NCBI RefSeq assembly: GCF_003014485.1
Contig: NZ_PYGA01000003.1
Span: 62,001 to 126,000 of the forward strand
Origin: Murinocardiopsis flavida
Lineage (GTDB): Bacteria > Actinomycetota > Actinomycetes > Streptosporangiales > Streptosporangiaceae
Length of the DNA stretch: 64,000 bases
Direction: 5' to 3'
Made by a program: the position numbers and the translations under genes. This document shows, one piece after another, positions 25,341 to 33,115 of this stretch; position 1 is the stretch's first letter, and each line of letters starts with the position of its first letter. The notes under the pieces are model-generated. The model was not told where the DNA came from. It ran no database searches and saw only the letters and a program-made list of their open reading frames with translations.

Positions 25341-28300
25341 GTGAAGTTTCGCGTCCTGGGGCCTGTCTCGGCGTGGGGTAGTGGGGGGCGCATCCCGGTC
25401 GGCGGTCCCCGGCAACAGTGCGTCCTCGGCACGCTACTCGTCGAACTCGGCAAGGAGGTCACCGCCGAGCGGTTGACCGAACTCCTCTGGGGCGAGGACC
25501 CCCCGCGCACTTCACGGTCGATCATCCACGTGCAGATCTCGCACCTGCGGCGCGCCTTCCCCAGCCTGATCCAGACCAGTGCCGGCGGTTACGTCGCGGT
25601 CGCCGATCCCGACGACGTCGACCTGCACCGCTTCCGCCGCCTCGTCGGCGCCGCGCACGCCAGCGCCGACCTCGCCGCGGCCTACTCGCTCTGGGACGAG
25701 GCGCTGTCCGTCTGGGAGGGGCGGCCGTTCTCCGGCATCGGCTCCGACCGGCTCTGGTACGCACTGTGCCTGCCGCTGATCGAGGAGCACTGGAACGCGC
25801 TCACCAGCTGGGCCGAGTCGGCGTTCGAGCTCGGCCGCTACGGCACGATCGCGGAGCGGCTCACGTCGACCGTGTACGAGGAGCCGCTGCGCGAGCGGCT
25901 CAGCTTCCTCCTCATCGCCGCCCTCTACCGCAACGGCGACCGCGCCGCTGCGATGTCCGCCTACCACTCGCTGCGCGAGCGCCTCGCCGACGAGTTGGGC
26001 GTCGACCCCGGCCCCGAGATCGTGGCCCTCTACCAGGAGATGCTGAGCGAGCCCGACCGGCAGGAGGCGCCGCAGCCCCCGGTGCAGCGGCCCCGGGCCG
26101 CCCTCGGCACGGGCGAGCCGGTCCGCAACGACCTGCCCCGCGACATCCCCGACTTCGCCGGGCGCGAGGCCGACCTCGCCTGGCTGCTCGACGTCGCGGC
26201 CGACGATTCCGACCAGGCCGTGGTTCGCGTCGTCACCGGTCCCGGCGGCGCGGGGAAGACCACCCTCGCAGTCCACGCCGCGCACCGGCTCGCCGCCCGC
26301 TACCCCGACGGTGTGCTGTTCATCGACCTGTACGGTTTCGCGGTCGAGCGCGAGCCGCTGTCCGCGGCCGCCGCGCTGGGGCGGCTGCTGCGGGCGATCG
26401 GGGTCGAACCGGACGCCGTGCCCGACTCCACCGACGAGCGCGCGGCCCTGTGGCGTGCGCTGCTCGCCGGTCGGCGCACCCTCATCGTCCTCGACAACGC
26501 GGTCGGCTTCAACCAGGTCGACCCGCTCCTCGCCGCGACACCGGGCTCGCTGACGCTGATCACCACCCGGCACGACCTGCCCGGCCTCAACGGGGTGGGC
26601 CACCTGAGCCTGGGCATGCTCGACGAGTCCGCCGCCGTCGCACTGTTCACCGCCGTCATCGGTGCCGACCGGGTCGCGGGCGAGGAGGACGCCGCGCTGG
26701 CCGTGGCACGGCTGTGCGGCGGGTTGCCGCTCGCGCTGCGCATCGTCGCCGGGCGCATGGCCACCCGCCCGCGCTGGACCTTCGCGCACGCGGCGCGACG
26801 GCTCTCCGAGGAGCATCTCCGCATGCGCGAGCTGGAGGCCGACGGCCGCAGCGTGCGGGCGATCTTCGAGCTGTCGTTCCAGACCCTCACCGGGCCGCAG
26901 CGCGAGGTCTTCCTGACCCTCGGGATGATGATCGGGAGCAGCATCGACCTGTACGGCGCCGCCGCGCTCCTGGACATGCGGCCCGACGACGCCGACGACG
27001 CCGTCCAGGAACTCGTGAGCGTCTGCCTCATCGAGGAGAAGGGGGTCGACCTCTACCGCTTCCACGACCTCCTCGGCGTCTACGCGCGCGAGCGCGCGCT
27101 CGCCGAACTCCCCGCCGGCACCGTTGCGGACGCTCGGCGCCGTCTCAGCGGTCACTACCTCGCCACCGCCCAGCGCGCCTCCGACTGGCTCGGCTGGCGC
27201 CGGCACGAGGACGCCGCCGACCGCACACCGGATTCCCGGTACGACGACGACCCCGTGCCCAATCGGGACCGCGCGATCTCCTGGTTCGACACCCACCAGC
27301 AGAACCTCGCCTCGGTCGTGGACCACTTCGCCGAGCACGACGACAGCGAGCGCGCCTGGCGGATGGCCGACTCCTTATGGCGGTACTACGCGTTCAACGG
27401 TCAGACCGACCTCTGGTACGCCACCCATGAGAAGGCGCTCGCCGCCAGCAGGGCGCAGAGCAACGACATCGGGCGGGCGGTCACCCTGGTGGGGCTCGGC
27501 ATCGCCAACTGCCTGAGCGGCCGGTTCGCGCTCGCCGTGCGCAACCTCCAGGAGGCCCGCCGCGTGTTCGTGGGAGTGGGCGACCGCGAGGGTGAGATCC
27601 GGGTGCTCGCCAACCTCGGCATGGTCTACGAGCGCGAGGGGCGGTTCCGCGACGCGCTGGACGTCCTCGGCGAGGTCGTCGAGCACAGCGTCGCGACGGG
27701 CGACCGCCTCCTCGAGACGCAGCACCGCGCGAACCTGGCGATGCTGTTCCAGGTGCAGGGCGACACCGCCCAGACCGTCACCAACTGCGAGATCGTGCTG
27801 GACACCGGCGGAGACGAGCGCTACGCGGAGCACTGGGCGCTGGCCTCTCGTACGCTCGGCGAGATCAAGGGTGCGCAGGGCGAGGCCGCCGAGTCGCTCC
27901 GCCACCTGGAATACGCACTGGTCCTCTTCGACCGGCTCGGCAACCAGACCGGGGAGATCTACACCCGCAACTCCATCGCCGTGACCCTGCGGGAGTCCGG
28001 CGACCTCGACGCCGCGATCGAGGCCCACCGCTACGCGCTCGAACTCGGCGAGAAGACCGCGCAGCACAGCGCCGACGCTCAGATCCGCAATGCGCTCGCC
28101 GCGACCTACGAGCGCGCCGGGCGCGTGTCGGACGCCCGCTCGTCCTACGAGCACGCGCTGCGGCTCGCGCACGAGCGCGGGGAGCGCTACGCCGAGGCCG
28201 CCGCGCGGTTCGGGCTGGCGCTGCTGCCCGACACCGGTGCGGCGGACGCCGCGGCGCTGCTCACCCGGGCGGCCGAGACCTTCGCAGCGCTCGGCGTCCC

Positions 28301-28352
28301 CGAGGCCGACCGCGCCCGCGCGGAACTGGACCGCCGCACCGTCTCCTCCTGA
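25341..28352 (+). CDS. SARP/AfsR-type transcriptional regulator (BTAD, NB-ARC, TPR)
   Basis: A large activator of 1003 residues. Residues 1-95 are the OmpR-like DNA-binding domain (VKFRVLGPVSAW, LLWGEDPPRTSRSIIHVQIS), 100-245 the bacterial transcriptional activation domain (LADELGVDPGPEIVALYQEM at its end), and ~270-560 an NB-ARC ATPase with P-loop GPGGAGKTT near residue 300 and LIVLDNAVGF. The rest is TPR repeats (ANLGMVYEREGRFRDALDVL and similar). Such proteins control secondary metabolism or development after phosphorylation or ATP binding. No biosynthetic cluster adjoins it. The start is set by homology to AfsR (V-K-F-R-V-L-G-P) and by the -10 site. Confidence 0.93.
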   Translation: MKFRVLGPVSAWGSGGRIPVGGPRQQCVLGTLLVELGKEVTAERLTELLWGEDPPRTSRSIIHVQISHLRRAFPSLIQTSAGGYVAVADPDDVDLHRFRRLVGAAHASADLAAAYSLWDEALSVWEGRPFSGIGSDRLWYALCLPLIEEHWNALTSWAESAFELGRYGTIAERLTSTVYEEPLRERLSFLLIAALYRNGDRAAAMSAYHSLRERLADELGVDPGPEIVALYQEMLSEPDRQEAPQPPVQRPRAALGTGEPVRNDLPRDIPDFAGREADLAWLLDVAADDSDQAVVRVVTGPGGAGKTTLAVHAAHRLAARYPDGVLFIDLYGFAVEREPLSAAAALGRLLRAIGVEPDAVPDSTDERAALWRALLAGRRTLIVLDNAVGFNQVDPLLAATPGSLTLITTRHDLPGLNGVGHLSLGMLDESAAVALFTAVIGADRVAGEEDAALAVARLCGGLPLALRIVAGRMATRPRWTFAHAARRLSEEHLRMRELEADGRSVRAIFELSFQTLTGPQREVFLTLGMMIGSSIDLYGAAALLDMRPDDADDAVQELVSVCLIEEKGVDLYRFHDLLGVYARERALAELPAGTVADARRRLSGHYLATAQRASDWLGWRRHEDAADRTPDSRYDDDPVPNRDRAISWFDTHQQNLASVVDHFAEHDDSERAWRMADSLWRYYAFNGQTDLWYATHEKALAASRAQSNDIGRAVTLVGLGIANCLSGRFALAVRNLQEARRVFVGVGDREGEIRVLANLGMVYEREGRFRDALDVLGEVVEHSVATGDRLLETQHRANLAMLFQVQGDTAQTVTNCEIVLDTGGDERYAEHWALASRTLGEIKGAQGEAAESLRHLEYALVLFDRLGNQTGEIYTRNSIAVTLRESGDLDAAIEAHRYALELGEKTAQHSADAQIRNALAATYERAGRVSDARSSYEHALRLAHERGERYAEAAARFGLALLPDTGAADAAALLTRAAETFAALGVPEADRARAELDRRTVSS

Positions 28353-28413
28353 GGCGCCCCGGCCCGGCGGCGCAGGCCCGGCCCGGCGGCGGCCGCCCCG
28401 CTGCGAACGGGTG

Positions 28414-29103
28414 TCAGACGACCTTCGCGAGGATGGGGTACGACACCATGCCGTGCGAGGTCAGCCGGCCCCGCACGAACCGCCAGAAGCTCGGCCTCGC
28501 GAGCTGGCGCAGCAGCAGGAACCGCACGGGTCCGCACGGCAGCCGCACGTAGTTCACCACGGCGAACCGGCCGTCGCCGACCGGCTGGAGCGGCGTGGAG
28601 TTGTCGATCCCGGTCTTGACGGTGTACCAGCCGGTGAGGGTCTCCCACACCGCGAGTCCCCGTTCGGGGCTCGGCGCGGTGAAGTGGTTGAACAGGAACG
28701 TCCCGGCCATGGTGCGCTCCGTTTCGCCGATGCGCTTCGGGTTGCGCATGGCCATGACGGAGTCGGCGTCGAGTTCGTCGGCCGGCAGCGCGGACCGGAC
28801 GTCGGGGACCGCCTCCGGCGAGGCGGTCTGGACGAGCAGGAGCACGTCCCAGGCGGGGGTCCCCTTGATCGGCGGGATCAGCACCGCCTGGTACACGGTC
28901 GCCTTGACGACGTCGGGGCGCGCCGCGAGCGTCCGGGCGATGGCGCGCCACTCCTCGATGACGTCGTCGCGTTCGGCGCTCCGGCGCACGAGGGGCGGCC
29001 CGGAGGGCGGGGACACCGATTTTCCGGCGTAGATGTAGCCGTAGGGCGCGGGGGCTTCGAACGAGGCCACGGGGTAGGCGGGGTCGGGGGTCACAGCCGT
29101 CAT
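28414..29103 (-). CDS. Conserved hypothetical protein, likely MarR-regulated
   Basis: A 229-residue soluble protein with no signal peptide. Segments that look structured are RDDVIEEWRAIARTLAARPD, VWETLTGWYTVKTGIDNSTP and a C-terminal basic part, PVRFLLLRQLARPSFWRFVR. I do not recognise the family; alternating strands and helices suggest a ferredoxin-like or dimeric barrel fold. ATG 29103 has AAGGAG upstream. It is divergent from a MarR gene with an operator-like palindrome between them, so repression by that protein and release by a small aromatic or lipophilic compound is likely. Confidence 0.65.
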   Translation of the reverse strand: MTAVTPDPAYPVASFEAPAPYGYIYAGKSVSPPSGPPLVRRSAERDDVIEEWRAIARTLAARPDVVKATVYQAVLIPPIKGTPAWDVLLLVQTASPEAVPDVRSALPADELDADSVMAMRNPKRIGETERTMAGTFLFNHFTAPSPERGLAVWETLTGWYTVKTGIDNSTPLQPVGDGRFAVVNYVRLPCGPVRFLLLRQLARPSFWRFVRGRLTSHGMVSYPILAKVV

Positions 29104-29219
29104 TTCCGCTCCTTCGGGGGTGAGCGAGGCAGGGGGGATCGGTGGGCGGGCCGGCGGCGTGCTCCTCCGCTGTTCGCGGCGGCCGCGCGGCGCGTGACGA
29201 TTTGAATATCCGAACACTT

Positions 29220-29239
29220 TGTATAACCGAAAATATACA
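29220..29239. promoter_or_regulatory. MarR operator overlapping a -10 element
   Basis: TGTATA (29220-29225) and TATACA (29234-29239) are perfect inverted six-base arms with an eight-base AT-rich centre. The right arm doubles as a -10 hexamer nine bases before the regulator start at 29249, so binding would block its own transcription. Confidence 0.65.
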
Positions 29240-29248
29240 CTCGGGTGC

Positions 29249-29737
29249 GTGACCGACGAGAACCCCCCTGGACAACGCCGAATACCGGACCCGGAGCTGA
29301 TCAAGGAGACGCTCGGCTACGTGCCGCTGATCGAGGCGTACTTCCGCAAGGGGCCCGTCGAGATGCCCCCCGAACTCCGCGAGATCTTCGCCGGTCACCG
29401 GCTCACCGCGCGCCACGGCGCGGTCATCAGCCAACTCGTCGCCGTCACGTCCCTGAACGTCACCGAACTGGCGCGGCGCATGGGCGTGTCGCTGCCGACA
29501 GCCAGCGAGCTGGTCGGCGACCTCGACCGGAGCGGACTGATCGAGCGCCGCCCCGACCCCGAGAACCGGCGGCGCACCCTGGTCGCGATCTCCGTCGCCA
29601 AACGGCCCACCGTCGAGGCGTTCGTCGAGACGCGGGCGGCGCCCCTGCTGCGCGTGATCGAGAGCCTGTCGCCGCGCGACCGCGCCGGGTTCACGGCGGG
29701 ACTCGCCGCGTGGGCGCACGAGGTGCGCGACCTGTGA
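29249..29737 (+). CDS. MarR-family transcriptional regulator
   Basis: A 162-residue winged-helix regulator. The recognition region is LNVTELARRMGVSLPTASEL followed by DLDRSGLIERRPDPENRRR, the usual helix and wing. GTG 29249 is preferred to the upstream TTG, which lies inside the operator. It is divergent from the hypothetical gene at 28414, and the palindrome at 29220-29239 implies autorepression. The ligand is unknown. Confidence 0.88.
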   Translation: MTDENPPGQRRIPDPELIKETLGYVPLIEAYFRKGPVEMPPELREIFAGHRLTARHGAVISQLVAVTSLNVTELARRMGVSLPTASELVGDLDRSGLIERRPDPENRRRTLVAISVAKRPTVEAFVETRAAPLLRVIESLSPRDRAGFTAGLAAWAHEVRDL

Positions 29738-29789
29738 GCGGGCCGCGCCCGCCCGCACGGACCGCGCGGGTCCGTGCGGGCGGCCGGGC

Positions 29790-31358
29790 TCAGGCGTCGG
29801 CCCACGGCCAGTCGGCGTTCCGGCCCCGCTCGATCAGCGGGATCATCCGGAACGCGGTGTCGGACAGTCCGCCGAACGTGTGGCGGTTCGCCGTACCGGA
29901 CGGCCCGTGCCCGTGCCGGTACCCGGCGAGGTTCCAGGTGTAGACCGGCACCTCGGCGGGGACCTTCGACGTGGGCTCCGCGCCGCGCCGCCCGGCCCAC
30001 GCCTGCTCGTCGGTGACGATGACGACCCGGTCGTGGCCGCGGTAGTGCGAGCGCACCGCCTCAGCGGTGTTGGTGCCGCCCATCCAGGAGTACCGCTCGA
30101 TCGCGCGCAGCAGCGAGTCGCCCCGCGCGAACGCCACCGGCCGGCTGCCGGTGCCGAACTCCACCAGGTCGGCCGCTGCACAGCGCATCGCCAGCGCCGT
30201 GCCGAAGATCGCCGCGGCGTCGGCCCGGTTCAGGTCGGAGCGCGCCGACAGCGACGCCTGCATCGACCCCGACCGGTCCACCAGCACCAGCGTGCGGCCC
30301 GCGAGCTCGGGTACGTGTGCGAGCGACGCCTTCAGCGCCTTCTCCAGCGCGTGGCCCCACCGCAGCGACGGCGCCGCCCGGTAGGCCGCCAGGAACCGCA
30401 TGGGGAGCTGGCGCGACTTCGCCACGTGGGCGGGGTCGGCGAGGGTCGCCGCGACCCGCTCGGCGGCGTCGTCCGAGACCCCGGCCTGGTCGAAGTTGCG
30501 CAGGTTGCGCAGCAGCGCCATGTAGCCCATCGACGGGATCAGCGCCTCCCACAGCTGTGCCTTGTCCACGGTCGAGCCCGCGAGCGACAGCGCGTTCTCC
30601 CAGGTGAGGCCCGCGCCTGCCAGCTCGTCGGCGTCCAGCGCGACCGCGGGGTCGGCGGCGAAGCGCGCACCGAACTCGGCGTTGCGCGCCAGCATGCCGA
30701 GCACAGCGGGATCGGGCCCGGTGCCGCGGCCGTGCCGGCGGTCCAGCGCGTGGGCGAACAGCGCACCCTGCCACGCCGCGGTCGGCGCGGGGTGGACGAG
30801 GTCGAGGACGTCCCCGAACCGGAATCCCTTGGAGTCGGTGTCGTACTTCAGCAGCGCCCGCTCGGTGTAGAGGCGGGCCGCCGCGTCGGCGACACCCCGC
30901 TTGACGGGCTTGGGGATCGCCCGGCCGTACCGCGACGTCCAGTACGCGAGCGCCTCGCCGGGCTCGTCGGCGCGCGCCATCGCGGCGTCGACGAGCTGCC
31001 GCGAGTGGCCGTGCGCCCCCGCGTCGAGCCGGGCCTTGGCGCCCTCGAGGGCGGCCACGATGGCGGCCGATCGCATGTTCGCCCCGGTGCGCAGCCAGCG
31101 GACCATGCCGTGCAGCCACGCGGGGTCGTCGACGGCGACCGCGTGCACCAGGCCCCGGAAGCGCTGGTCGCGCTCGTCGGCGGCCTCGTAGAACGTCTGC
31201 TCGCCGACCATGTTCGTCACCGCCAGAAGAAAGAGCTCGGACTTGGTGTCGCGGACGAAGCCCGGCGCGCCCTCGTGGGTGCGGCCCGAGGGGGCCTGCT
31301 CCGAGGTGACGGGTCCGCTGCCGGCGGGCCGGGTACCGCTGCGGTTGAACTTGGCCAT
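29790..31358 (-). CDS. rsr: Ro60 orthologue Rsr (TROVE plus VWA-like domain)
   Basis: A ring-shaped RNA-binding protein that holds Y RNAs and helps nucleases and RNA quality control. The 522-residue protein has the TROVE HEAT-repeat ring at ~30-350 (ELFLLAVTNMVGEQTFYEAA, VRWLRTGANMRSAAIVAALE, NFDQAGVSDDAAERVAATLA) and a C-terminal VWA-like domain with the MIDAS motif LVDRSGSMQASLS. ATG 31358 follows the GGAG site, which lies inside a 12-base hairpin touching the ATG. Upstream on the same strand are three Y-RNA-like units. No RtcB, PNPase or RNase partner gene is adjacent. Confidence 0.93.
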   Translation of the reverse strand: MAKFNRSGTRPAGSGPVTSEQAPSGRTHEGAPGFVRDTKSELFLLAVTNMVGEQTFYEAADERDQRFRGLVHAVAVDDPAWLHGMVRWLRTGANMRSAAIVAALEGAKARLDAGAHGHSRQLVDAAMARADEPGEALAYWTSRYGRAIPKPVKRGVADAAARLYTERALLKYDTDSKGFRFGDVLDLVHPAPTAAWQGALFAHALDRRHGRGTGPDPAVLGMLARNAEFGARFAADPAVALDADELAGAGLTWENALSLAGSTVDKAQLWEALIPSMGYMALLRNLRNFDQAGVSDDAAERVAATLADPAHVAKSRQLPMRFLAAYRAAPSLRWGHALEKALKASLAHVPELAGRTLVLVDRSGSMQASLSARSDLNRADAAAIFGTALAMRCAAADLVEFGTGSRPVAFARGDSLLRAIERYSWMGGTNTAEAVRSHYRGHDRVVIVTDEQAWAGRRGAEPTSKVPAEVPVYTWNLAGYRHGHGPSGTANRHTFGGLSDTAFRMIPLIERGRNADWPWADA

Positions 31359-31398
31359 GAAAAGGGCTCCTTTCCGGGAATGGAGAGGAGCCCTTTTC
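31359..31398 (-). terminator. Hairpin abutting the rsr start codon: terminator or attenuator
   Basis: A perfect 12-base inverted repeat (31359-31370 with 31387-31398) around a 16-base loop. Read on the minus strand, the core GGGCTCC/GGAGCCC is followed by TTTTC and then the ATG, so it has the shape of an intrinsic terminator. The 3' arm contains the only ribosome site (GGAG) of rsr, so it could end Y-RNA transcripts, hide the ribosome site, or both. Confidence 0.8.
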
Positions 31399-31401
31399 TC
31401 G

Positions 31402-31548
31402 CCGGGTGTGCCCGAGAACAGAGTCGGCGGCGGACGTAGCGCTCTTCCGATTGAGCTACACCCCGATCGCCGGGGTGACGGGACTCGAACCCGCAACCAC
31501 TCGATTAACAGTCGAAGTAACCGCGGCCTGCGCACCGGGCACGACCGG
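31402..31548 (-). ncRNA. Y-RNA-like unit 3: YrlA-type tRNA mimic with Asn-like anticodon arm
   Basis: About 147 bases. The outer Y stem pairs CCGG-TC-GTGCCCG (31536-31548) with CGGGCAC-AC-CCGG (31402-31414). Inside, tRNA parts occur in permuted order on the minus strand: an anticodon-like arm with loop CTGTTAA (31500-31516), T arm GCGGG-TTCGAGT-CCCGT (31478-31494), acceptor 3' strand CACCCCG (31471-31477), a five-base loop, acceptor 5' strand CGGGGTG (31459-31465), then the D arm GCTC-AATCGGAA-GAGC (31441-31456). The acceptor is therefore a closed hairpin with no free 3' end. The order matches bacterial Y RNAs known to mimic tRNA. Confidence 0.85.
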
Positions 31549-31553
31549 TGATT

Positions 31554-31703
31554 GTGCTCCTCCCGAGATCAAAAGGTGACGGCGGACTATTCGTCCACTG
31601 CTCTGCCGACTGAGCTACGCGCGCAGTGCAGCGCACGGCAGGACTCGAACCTGCGACCGATGGGATACCAGGAAGGAACCGCCGTCTGCACACCGGGAGG
31701 TGC
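31554..31703 (-). ncRNA. Y-RNA-like unit 2: YrlA-type tRNA mimic
   Basis: About 150 bases. Outer stem CCTCCCG/CGGGAGG (31694-31700 with 31559-31565), inner helix GACGGCGG/CCGCCGTC (31679-31686 with 31578-31585). The tRNA-like core on the minus strand runs T arm GCAGG-TTCGAGT-CCTGC (31638-31654), acceptor 3' CGTGCGC (31631-31637), loop TGCACT, acceptor 5' GCGCGCG (31618-31624), D arm GCTC-AGTCGGCA-GAGC (31600-31615). This is again circularly permuted relative to a real tRNA and closed at the acceptor end. The flanks share GGTG-GCAG and GATCTCGGGA motifs with units 1 and 3. Confidence 0.85.
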
Positions 31704-31716
31704 GTATGAAATTGAG

Positions 31717-31792
31717 GTGCTCCCGAGATCGGATCCGGCGCCGGATTGTTTTCTGGAAAGGAAGTATCCGGCGCCTTCGCACCGGGAGGCAC
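31717..31792 (-). ncRNA. Y-RNA-like unit 1: short Y RNA without tRNA module
   Basis: 76 bases. The outer stem is GTGC-C-TCCCG paired with CGGGA-GCAC, with one bulged C, the classic Ro-binding feature of Y RNAs. The inner hairpin is a perfect ten-base repeat, GGCGCCGGAT/ATCCGGCGCC, with a 19-base loop. The 5' flank GGTGCGAAGG and 3' flank GATCTCGGGA are shared with the two tRNA-like units. It is first in the array relative to transcription toward rsr. Confidence 0.75.
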
Positions 31793-32017
31793 GATAACGA
31801 CGGTAACACCGGATTCCGAATAACTCCCGCGGTTTTTCGGCGGCCGCGCGGCCTGTGGCGGAACGCCATTATCGGCGGCGCCGACGGTGCACCCGCCGGC
31901 AGCGGCGCATTCGCGCACCGCACGCACCGCGTCCGCGCACCGCACGCACCGCGTCCGCGCATTCCGCGCCGCCGAGCGCGGATCGCCGCCTCCCCGGCCA
32001 CCCGGCCGGGCCGAGGG
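31793..32017. other. Likely promoter region of the Y-RNA/rsr unit
   Basis: No gene seen. Next to unit 1 the sequence is AT-richer on the minus strand (about 31793-31835), the natural site for a promoter; GGAATCC and CGTTAT there could be ECF-type elements, but spacing is off. Further along, a 22-base unit is repeated exactly in tandem at 31912-31933 and 31934-31955. Confidence 0.45.
31912..31955. repeat. 22-bp exact tandem duplication
   Basis: The unit starting CGCGCACCGCACGCACC occurs twice head to tail, with a partial third copy starting at 31956. It lies in the gap between the Y-RNA array and the duplicated-domain gene, and such tandem copies can vary in number between strains. Confidence 0.8.
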
Positions 32018-32923
32018 TCAGGCGGGCGGCCGGTTCCGCGGCATCGGCGGCGCCGCGCCGCGGTGCCTGCCGGACCTGCGGCCCACGGGGCGCGGCTCCC
32101 TGCCGTCGGCGATACAGCGCAGCACCTCCATGGCGACGATCACGCCCGCCGCGTGGAAGCCGTGCTCACTGGAGTCGACCTCGCTCCAGATGGCGTCGCG
32201 CATGACCACCCGCGCGGCGAACGGCGGCCGTCCCCGCCCCCTGCGCTCCCACATCGCCCGGACACCGGCTCCGAACGCCGCGGCGAACTCCCGCGGCAGC
32301 GGAGTCCCCGGCTGCCGGCACGTCGCGGGCAGGTCGGCGACGAAGTCGAAGTCCTCTGCCGCGTCAACGGGCAGCGGCTCGGCATCGGCCCACACCACGG
32401 AGAACAGGCCGGAGCAGGACGTCTGCATCACATGGTCGACGAAGAGGCCGGGCAGGGCCCGGGGCAGCGCGGGCGGCCGTTCCAGTGCCCCGCGGCCGAC
32501 CGGGCGGGGCATGCGCCCCGCCGCAAGCGCGTCCCACACCTCGTCGGCGAGGAGGTCGGCCGCAGCGTTGAGGACGCGGTCCACCGAACCGGCGTCGCCC
32601 GCACCGTGCCGCTGCGCCCGGCGCAGTACGGCGCGCGCACCGTAGGCCGGGCGCCCTTCGTCGGCCGCGCCGCGCCGTTCGCTCTCCCACGCGAAGCCGA
32701 GGTAGCCGCCGAAACGCCGGACGGCGTCGGGCGGCAGCGCGTCCGGCGCCGCCCGGAGGCCGTCCGCTGCGAACTCGAAGCCCTTCCCTGCGTCGGGCGG
32801 CAGCGGCACGAAGTCCAGTTCCAGGACGACGCGGCTCCCGTCGGCTCCGGTGCAGTGGTCGACCAGCACGCCGGGGAACGGCCGGGGCAGTTCGGCCGGG
32901 CGGACGCCCGGTGCGGTGGCCAT
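32018..32923 (-). CDS. Hypothetical protein made of two similar halves
   Basis: A 301-residue soluble protein. Its two halves share the order LPRPFPGVLVDH / LPRALPGLFVDH, PLPPDAGKGFEFAAD / PLPVDAAEDFDFVAD, FGGYLGFAWESERRG / FGAGVRAMWERRGRG and AAGRMPRPVGR / ADGREPRPVGR, so it arose by internal duplication of a ~140-residue domain. I do not recognise the domain. ATG 32923 has GAGGAGGA upstream. The stop (TGA) is followed by the Y-RNA promoter gap on the same strand. Codon use is GC-rich and regular. Confidence 0.7.
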   Translation of the reverse strand: MATAPGVRPAELPRPFPGVLVDHCTGADGSRVVLELDFVPLPPDAGKGFEFAADGLRAAPDALPPDAVRRFGGYLGFAWESERRGAADEGRPAYGARAVLRRAQRHGAGDAGSVDRVLNAAADLLADEVWDALAAGRMPRPVGRGALERPPALPRALPGLFVDHVMQTSCSGLFSVVWADAEPLPVDAAEDFDFVADLPATCRQPGTPLPREFAAAFGAGVRAMWERRGRGRPPFAARVVMRDAIWSEVDSSEHGFHAAGVIVAMEVLRCIADGREPRPVGRRSGRHRGAAPPMPRNRPPA

Positions 32924-33080
32924 GCGCTCCTCCTCGCTGCGGCACGCGCCACGCGCGCCTGGCCGGAGGGGGACAACGGTATCCGCCGGAGTGCGCACCC
33001 GAAGCCCCGCCGCCGCGCCGCCGTCCTGCCGCGCTTCGCGGACGCGGCGCCGGTTGACGCTTCTTCGGTCCTGTGGTTCA

Positions 33081-33092
33081 TTACTTAAGTAA
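33081..33092. promoter_or_regulatory. Palindromic operator before the GntR-ABC operon
   Basis: TTACTTAAGTAA is a perfect 12-base palindrome, pure AT but for the central region, 23 bases before the regulator start. In a 70% GC background it is conspicuous and is the natural binding site for the YtrA-type repressor encoded first in the operon. Confidence 0.65.
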
Positions 33093-33115
33093 AGAACCTG
33101 GGGAGTGAGGGTGGC

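Noticed and set aside
31441-31654. Two ordinary tRNA genes (T arms with TTCGAGT and D arms with GCTC-GAGC)
   Set aside because: The arms are in the wrong order (T arm before D arm) with a closed acceptor and no CCA end. They fit Y-RNA tRNA mimics next to rsr.
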